From Glandiceps talaboti (lineage: Eukaryota > Hemichordata > Enteropneusta > Spengelidae), in contig NC_135570.1 in assembly GCF_964340395.1 (NCBI RefSeq), forward strand, positions 14,642,822 to 14,697,821: a stretch of DNA of 55,000 nucleotides. Direction: 5' to 3'. Below the pieces are notes generated by a model. It had not been told where the DNA came from, made no database searches, and was given only the letters and a program-made list of their open reading frames with translations. Below, piece after piece: positions 48,179 to 55,000 of this stretch (its first letter is position 1; each line of letters begins with the position of its first letter). Made by a program: the position numbers and the translations under genes.

Positions 48179-49392
48179 AGTAAATGCTAATGTTTAAATA
48201 GTTTATTTCCAATGCGCATTTCATGTTAACAGAGAAGCCAGGCGAACATTGATGTACTTTAGACGTACGTGAGCTGAATGTCTTGCGTGTGATTTGCTCT
48301 GTCCAGGTTCCAGAAAACTCTTATATCTATCGAGCTCAAAGCATACCCCCGAACATAAATAAGTATGAGTTAACAAACGTTTTGCATAATTTGATACACC
48401 CATACACATAACGATTACAATCCCATAGGATATGAACGCAGGAACAACCACTTTGAAATATGAAACAGATTACTATGTATTAGCTTGGATAAATACCTTG
48501 AAAGTATCTTAGTAAGTGATCAGAACATAGAAAAACACTTCAGAAAATTACTTGTGAATACGAAATAATTACTTGACATGATCTTTCAAGCAAAGATTAA
48601 TCAGTTATGGAGTCACTTTTCCGATCTCTATCAGAATGCTAGTTCATTCCACTTTAATTTACAGGTGTTAATACCAGTTCTCCAGACTGTCTCTCTGATT
48701 TATTTCCCTTATATTAGCAAGCCTACCTGATTTCACCCTCTGAAATCGACACGAGTCGGTTACAATTTTCTCGCTCAATTCGTTACGGTTCAATGCGCTC
48801 ATCGTGTATAATTGTCACCTGTGAAACTGACAAATACCGGTGCATCAGATAGCGACGATTACAGTCAACCACCTGTCAATCATTAATTTCTTCCGTTTGT
48901 TTGTTTTTTGATACATTTTTTACGCCAATTGGGGCAATTATCGTATGCGAGTGATGTTGGCAGAGTCAGTACTTTCATTTTTATTTTCAAAATGTTTTAT
49001 TCATATACGTGATGATTCACCATTCTTTCAATCAATCAATCAATCTGTCTATTAGGCCATGATTCAATAGAGTGTTTATAAAACACAATCCGACTGTATA
49101 ACAATACACTCCTTTTTACGGAAATGAAATGGCTATGGACAACGACAATATTTCCTTGTCAACCCATTGAGAATCAGAATTTCCCCATGCCGGCTACGCA
49201 AGAAAGAAGGCGCAATTCATTTCTCCCTCGTTCCTCCGTCATACGACGTCCTCTTTCTAGCTCTCACCTTCCATCTTATCAATTGTCCTTCCTTCACCTA
49301 TCCATTCCTGTGCAATTATCTATCTATCTACCTCTGTCTGTCTGTCTTTGTTTTTCTCTTACACTATAATATTATTTATCTGTCATTGGTAC
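48179..49392. other. Intergenic, no gene seen
   Basis: A short (TCAA)n run is at about 49028-49043, and TCTA/TCTG units begin near 49317. Nothing else was recognised. Confidence 0.5.
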
Positions 49393-49411
49393 CCCATCTG
49401 TCTGTCGATCG

Positions 49412-49490
<79 letters not shown>

Positions 49491-49504
49491 CATCCATCTA
49501 TCGC

Positions 49505-49538
<34 letters not shown>

Positions 49539-49557
49539 CATCTATCGCTCTATCTAC
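49393..49557. repeat. (ATCT)n microsatellite
   Basis: About 35 ATCT units with CATC and CGCT variants near 49489-49505 and 49539-49550. Open frames across it encode Leu-Ser-Ile-Tyr runs. Confidence 0.97.
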
Positions 49558-49558
49558 A

Positions 49559-49619
49559 TATCTCATCTCATCCCATCTCATCTCATCTCATCTCATCTCA
49601 TCTCATCTCATCTCATCTT
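49559..49619. repeat. (CATCT)n pentanucleotide array
   Basis: About 11 CATCT units directly joined to the ATCT array; one unit is CCATC. The pentamer is the tetramer with an extra C, suggesting it arose from the neighbouring array. Confidence 0.95.
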
Positions 49620-50090
49620 TATCGGCCATTTCACTACATGGTACGTTATCTTATTAAAGCATTTAAGCCTCAATTAATTCATTTATCTGTTTGCATAGTC
49701 AATTAATTTGTTCAAACTTTATACACTCACCACTAGTAATCTTTACCAATGACGTCACTGGAGTAATCATGTAAATCGTTTCATTTAAGATGAGCATGAA
49801 ACGTGTACATTTCATTTCCCACGACCTATTTAATCGATCAATTTACCAGAATCGATCCATCGATCAATTAAACATGAGTTGTCGGAAACACTTAGGAGAT
49901 CGAACAAACATATTCGCTTTTTCCTTTTGAGGGCACATGTAAATGCTACCTTTGACGTGGCCCTTCAAATCAATTAGTTCCAGGATCTGTAAGATTACCC
50001 GTATTTATCCATAGTGAGGTCCATATTTTACAAAATGTATTTTTTGTAGTAAAGTATCAAAACAAAGCGACAATAAATAATAGGTAACTG
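49620..50090. other. Intergenic, no gene seen
   Basis: Contains a CRE TGACGTCA (49750-49757) and an ATCGAT-rich patch near 49834-49866. No coding frame. Confidence 0.5.
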
Positions 50091-50308
50091 TTAAAGGCCA
50101 GGGTTACAATCCCAGGTTCTCACATTAGTATTATCTCATCCGTGTAGCCATAAGGATTACATAGGATCATCATTTTGTTAAAGACCATTATTTCCATAGC
50201 TCTGACAGACAACACTCTTTCATACCCAAAGTTTAATGCTAAATCGAAGTAGGCCTTAAAACACTAAAATGTGTTCATTGCGACCATCAACACCACGTGA
50301 TCGCTGAC
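50091..50308. repeat. Dispersed repeat, copy A
   Basis: Aligns over about 210 bp with 53643-53845. Shared blocks include AAAGnCC, TTnCAAnCC, CCATAA-GAT-ACAT-GGAnCAT, GnCAGACAACA, TTTCAnACCnAAA and GGCCTT, with many substitutions. GGTTACAATCC at 50102 resembles a Pol III B box, which would suit a tRNA-derived SINE, but no A box is clear. Confidence 0.55.
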
Positions 50309-51842
50309 TTATCTACTGAGAAAATTATCAACATGTATGTTGAGAACCGGAACATAACACTCTCTTTGCAATACATACGAGATTATAACATCACAATATA
50401 AAGAAACGCATTCAACAGCTTTAACTACCGACAAATCCGTGACTAAATTACACAAACTGGAGTACTGAATAAATGCTCAACTCAAACGATCAGTTGTTTT
50501 AAAAGTCCCAAGGAGGGCATAAAACTAGCTAATCTAATTCCACCGGTATTTTAGGGAGACATTTTGAATAAGTAACGATATGGATCGCTACTTTGAAGAA
50601 TTTATCTTAATACTCTGTAAAGTGTTTAAATACGTTGGGAAATGAAAGTCACTTTAGATAGGATGGTTTGATGATACGACTTAATAAATCTCCATGAATA
50701 TCTCCTAATGACTGCCATGCTTATGTCCTTTTACAGTTTTTGTAACGTGTTCACATTGTGACCTTTCACCTCGAACTCGACGGTGTTGTTGTCCAATCAT
50801 ATTCGTGCAAATTACACTATGTCTTGGCACGTGATTCTGTCCGTCAATCATCTGGCTAGATTAAAAAGTTTATATCGGCGTGACATTTTATTTGGCGGTT
50901 CAATTATTACACATGACTGATTGGCAAACATTTAACCACATGATCAAACAAAGCAGAAAAACGCGACTTTATTTAATAAACGGACAAACATGGATAAAAG
51001 TGGGGAGTCAACATCACAAACACCGTAAAATGGCCTTATTCAAGAACTGGAAGTCGAAAAAAAGTCGTTCATGTTCTCGACTAGGCACATTATCCTGGCC
51101 GCCTTTCACTGGCTGATTTTGTTACTAAATATACACAAAAGCTTTTTAAAATTGATGCGCTTTTCATGCAGGCAGGAAACTATTTAATCTAAAAAACTGG
51201 AAATTGACAGTTAGGAATAACACATAAAGATACAGGTTGGTGAATGAATCAATTGTCGAATACATTATGTTAATGAATTTACTGAATCGTGGCTTTTATG
51301 AGATGTTTAATAAGTGGACCATTTATCTCCAAGAGATAAGAAACATAACAATCAAACCAGCATTGGTTGATTAGTACAATTCAGAATCTTTTAATAACTA
51401 GGTGAATAGAAAACTAAGATGTATCGAAGGTTGTTGAAAACCATTTACAACGATTCAACCAGTCACTCGTCGGTCAATCCAAACGTCAGCAATTTAGTTA
51501 AAGACTTATTTCCACTCAGTGCTGTATAATATTTGCAATCATTTTAAACGTACAATTTGTTGTGATTCGCTGTCTGCTGTTATATTCATGATATTAATTG
51601 TGACGTCATGGCTATTTCTCTGTAATTTAAGCTTTATCTAAATTTCTCCAAAAATCTTCACCTCAGATTCTCTCTGATATCTGACGTTTGACCTTTGACT
51701 ATTAAAAACGATGATGGTGATATACATAACGTGAAGACTTATTTTCGACACCAAGCAACTTGACATTTTTTATTCCCTACCATTTTCACCCTCATAACAT
51801 CGAGAGGACACCAAGACATCTCCTTGCGTGTGGAAAATAGAG
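50309..51842. other. Intergenic, no gene seen
   Basis: Contains CACGTG near 50829 and a CRE TGACGTCA (51601-51608). No supported frame. Confidence 0.5.
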
Positions 51843-51931
51843 AATACATACATACATACATACATACATACATACATACATACATACATACATACATACA
51901 TACATACATACATACATACATACATACATAC
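51843..51931. repeat. (ATAC)n microsatellite
   Basis: About 22 pure ATAC units ending in ACACACCC. Confidence 0.97.
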
Positions 51932-53108
51932 ACACCCGTACCACTTTAAAAATAAGACGAATGAGTTAACTAAATCTTAAACAGGGATAAAGTTTATGTA
52001 TGGAAAGATAAAAGAATTAATTTATCCTTCGAAAGATTTGTGATGAATACCATCACTGCTGTTTAGCTTGTTACCATTTTTAACAGCAGTGTGATGAAGT
52101 GTGTGATATGTTGCTAACAAACTAACCAAACAAACTAACCATAACCAATATACAGACATATAAAACAAACAGGTGTGAAAACAATAGCATTCCGTCCAAC
52201 TCCCGTTTAATAGCGTAGGTAAGTACTTCAATTGTAAAATGAGATCTATACGGATAAAGTTACTGAAGACTATAAATAATCGCCCAAAACTTTTGACGGA
52301 AAGTTGCTTTGTACTGAAGAGGTTAAAGGTCATTATTTTTCATTTAAATATACTTTAAATTTTATGCAACATTTTAAAACTTATAAGCGTATGTTTACTA
52401 CTTTTCCAGGATGGGAATATATTTCCCGTAATTCTGACAGAGTTTTGATTCTCTCTATTTTTACCGTTTCCTTAAAATAATGACGTATTTTGTCAACCTA
52501 AATGGAAGGATATTTCGAGTAGCAATTTGGAGTACGTAAAATGATACTGACATTTTTATGAACTTGCAAACATGATATAAAGGAATTATATACGACTCCA
52601 GCAAGTTTCTTACCTCGGGGAAAAAACAAAAAAGCGCTTTGCCTTAGATCACGATAACGTCTTCGAGATCGTGCTTACTGCTACAAGAAGGGAAGAGAGA
52701 GCCAGCGGAAAGTGAAATTTATCAGCAAATATCACGCATTCCCGGAGGCATGAATGTTTGAGAGGGCGGAGATCACTTGTTAAAGTTAGTGATACGACAA
52801 AACGAATACCTCTCTGACGAACAGTCTTCAATTTGAGCAGTGGGACGTAAAATATAATTATTCGATCGCTTAACCTTCGTATCACCTAAATAACACATCC
52901 GACAAAAGTAAAATGGAAGGGATATGCAAGGATCTAAAATGTCAAAGAACTTAAAAAAGAACGTTATTGCAGGTTCTGTCAACCTTTCATATTCCCTTGT
53001 CTTTCTACAAAGTCACGGAGAAGAATTGTGTCCCTTTATATCACCGCCAGACATTGCTCGGTCAGTTTAGACAGTTTAGACAAGTACAAAACAAGAAAAA
53101 TACGTTTT
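51932..53108. other. Intergenic, no gene seen
   Basis: Only short, unrecognised frames on both strands. Confidence 0.5.
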
Positions 53109-53568
53109 GCAGAAGCCTACTCTCAGGGCACTCAGGCTTAGTTAGTTATGTTTACGCAAACAAACAAACAAATAAATAAATAAATCAGCACACAATAGAT
53201 AAATAAATAGATAAATAAATACTGACAAGCATCAACAAGAGAGTAATTGCATTATCAACTACAAGAATTATATGTGATTTCCTATATGCAAAATGGTCAC
53301 AGTTGTGAGGGGGTAAATTGAAATTCGCATATAGGAAAACATATAGTAATTCTTGTAGTTGATAATGATTTGTAATTACTCTCTTGTTGATGCTTGTCTG
53401 TATATATTCATGTATTTATGGTTGTTTGTTTGTTCGTTTGTTTGTTTGTTTGTTTGTTTGTTTGTTTGTTTGTTTGCTTGTTCGTTCGTTAGTTTGTTTG
53501 TTTGTTTGTTTGTTTGTTTGTTTTCGTAAATATACCTATAACTAAGTCTTACTGCCCTGTGGTCTGCT
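53109..53568. mobile_element. Fold-back element of about 460 bp with expanded microsatellite in one arm
   Basis: The inner arms are strongly paired: GACAAGCATCAACAAGAGAG... (53224-53289) against ...CTCTCTTGTTGATGCTTGTC (53327-53398), around a loop of about 37 nt. Outer arms are also homologous: CAGGGCACTCAGGCTTAGTTAGTTATGTTTACGCAAAC (53124-53161) is an inverted copy of 53522-53562. Between inner and outer arms the left has short AAAC/AAAT runs, while the right has a (GTTT)n array of about 104 bp (53421-53524), so the microsatellite has expanded in only one arm. No coding potential. Confidence 0.65.
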
Positions 53569-53642
53569 ATTTATGAGTGTTGTATTAATGAACAAATTAG
53601 TTCTCTCGTGCCACTTGCGTGTCTGTCGTCTCTCGCTATTCA

Positions 53643-53845
53643 TTAAAAGACCTGTGATTCAAGCCTAGGATCTCGCGTTAGAGTTATCTTATCAGTGGAA
53701 CCATAATGATCACATTGGACCATTCTAAAGTTCAGGAACTTTTTTCAGTACCTTTGTCAGACAACAGTGTTTCAAACCTAAATTTAATCATAATATGAAC
53801 TTGGCCTTGCACTGACCACTTGCTACGTTCATGGTGTGCTGACAT
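53643..53845. repeat. Dispersed repeat, copy B
   Basis: Second copy of the family at 50091-50308, same orientation. It begins about 75 bp after the fold-back element. The position matching the B-box-like word of copy A reads GATTCAAGCC here. Confidence 0.55.

Positions 53846-55000
<1,155 letters not shown>

Overview
This 55 kb window is AT-rich (about 63% A+T by eye), intron/intergenic-type DNA from a metazoan. I see no complete protein-coding gene on either strand. The supporting evidence is a very dense load of microsatellites (mainly ATGT/ACAT, plus AC, AT, GTTA, GACT, ATCT, CAT and GGT), several minisatellites of 39-65 bp, decayed transposon fragments, and only short open frames that are mostly translations of repeats. 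The animal-type LINE tail and the hammerhead-bearing Penelope/retrozyme-like insertion suggest an aquatic invertebrate (for example a mollusc, brachiopod, hemichordate or amphioxus-like genome). The species cannot be fixed from this sequence.

Layout. 0.4-0.8 kb: 50-bp minisatellite. 2.07-2.43 kb: candidate promoter plus ATG-free 5' exon ending in a good splice donor. 3.1-3.5, 8.3-8.5, 8.9, 10.6, 12.6-13.0 and 15.9 kb: microsatellites. 14.94-15.61 kb: non-autonomous DNA transposon with imperfect terminal inverted repeats. 17.7-18.4 kb: 45-bp minisatellite interrupted by a 5'-truncated LINE 3' end on the minus strand. 22.04-22.39 kb: fold-back element. 26.3-27.05 kb: 39-bp minisatellite with a two-unit higher-order pattern. 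29.6-30.1 kb: pentanucleotide array with 65-bp higher-order units. 30.37-30.71 kb: degenerate tandem units carrying CRE and E-box motifs. 32.7-32.9 and 35.8-36.0 kb: two more candidate promoter/first-exon segments. 38.6-40.6 kb: a 97-bp direct repeat pair followed by a degenerate 65-70-bp minisatellite. 42.9-45.5 kb: long ATGT arrays around a candidate secreted-protein exon. 47 kb: GGT/GAT array. 49.4-49.6 kb: ATCT and CATCT arrays. 50.1 and 53.6 kb: two copies of an unnamed dispersed repeat. 53.1-53.57 kb: a second fold-back element. 54.36-54.79 kb: an AC/AT microsatellite split by a 200-bp insertion containing a perfect 70-bp-arm palindrome.

The most interesting object is that insertion. 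Its minus strand carries every segment of a minimal hammerhead ribozyme: CUGAUGA core, stem II, GAA, a 3-bp stem III, a cleavage dinucleotide and a 4-bp stem I. This is the short-stem-III style known from Penelope-like elements and retrozymes. The candidate promoters, first exons and coding exons are inferences from motifs and splice signals only; no multi-exon gene model could be built.
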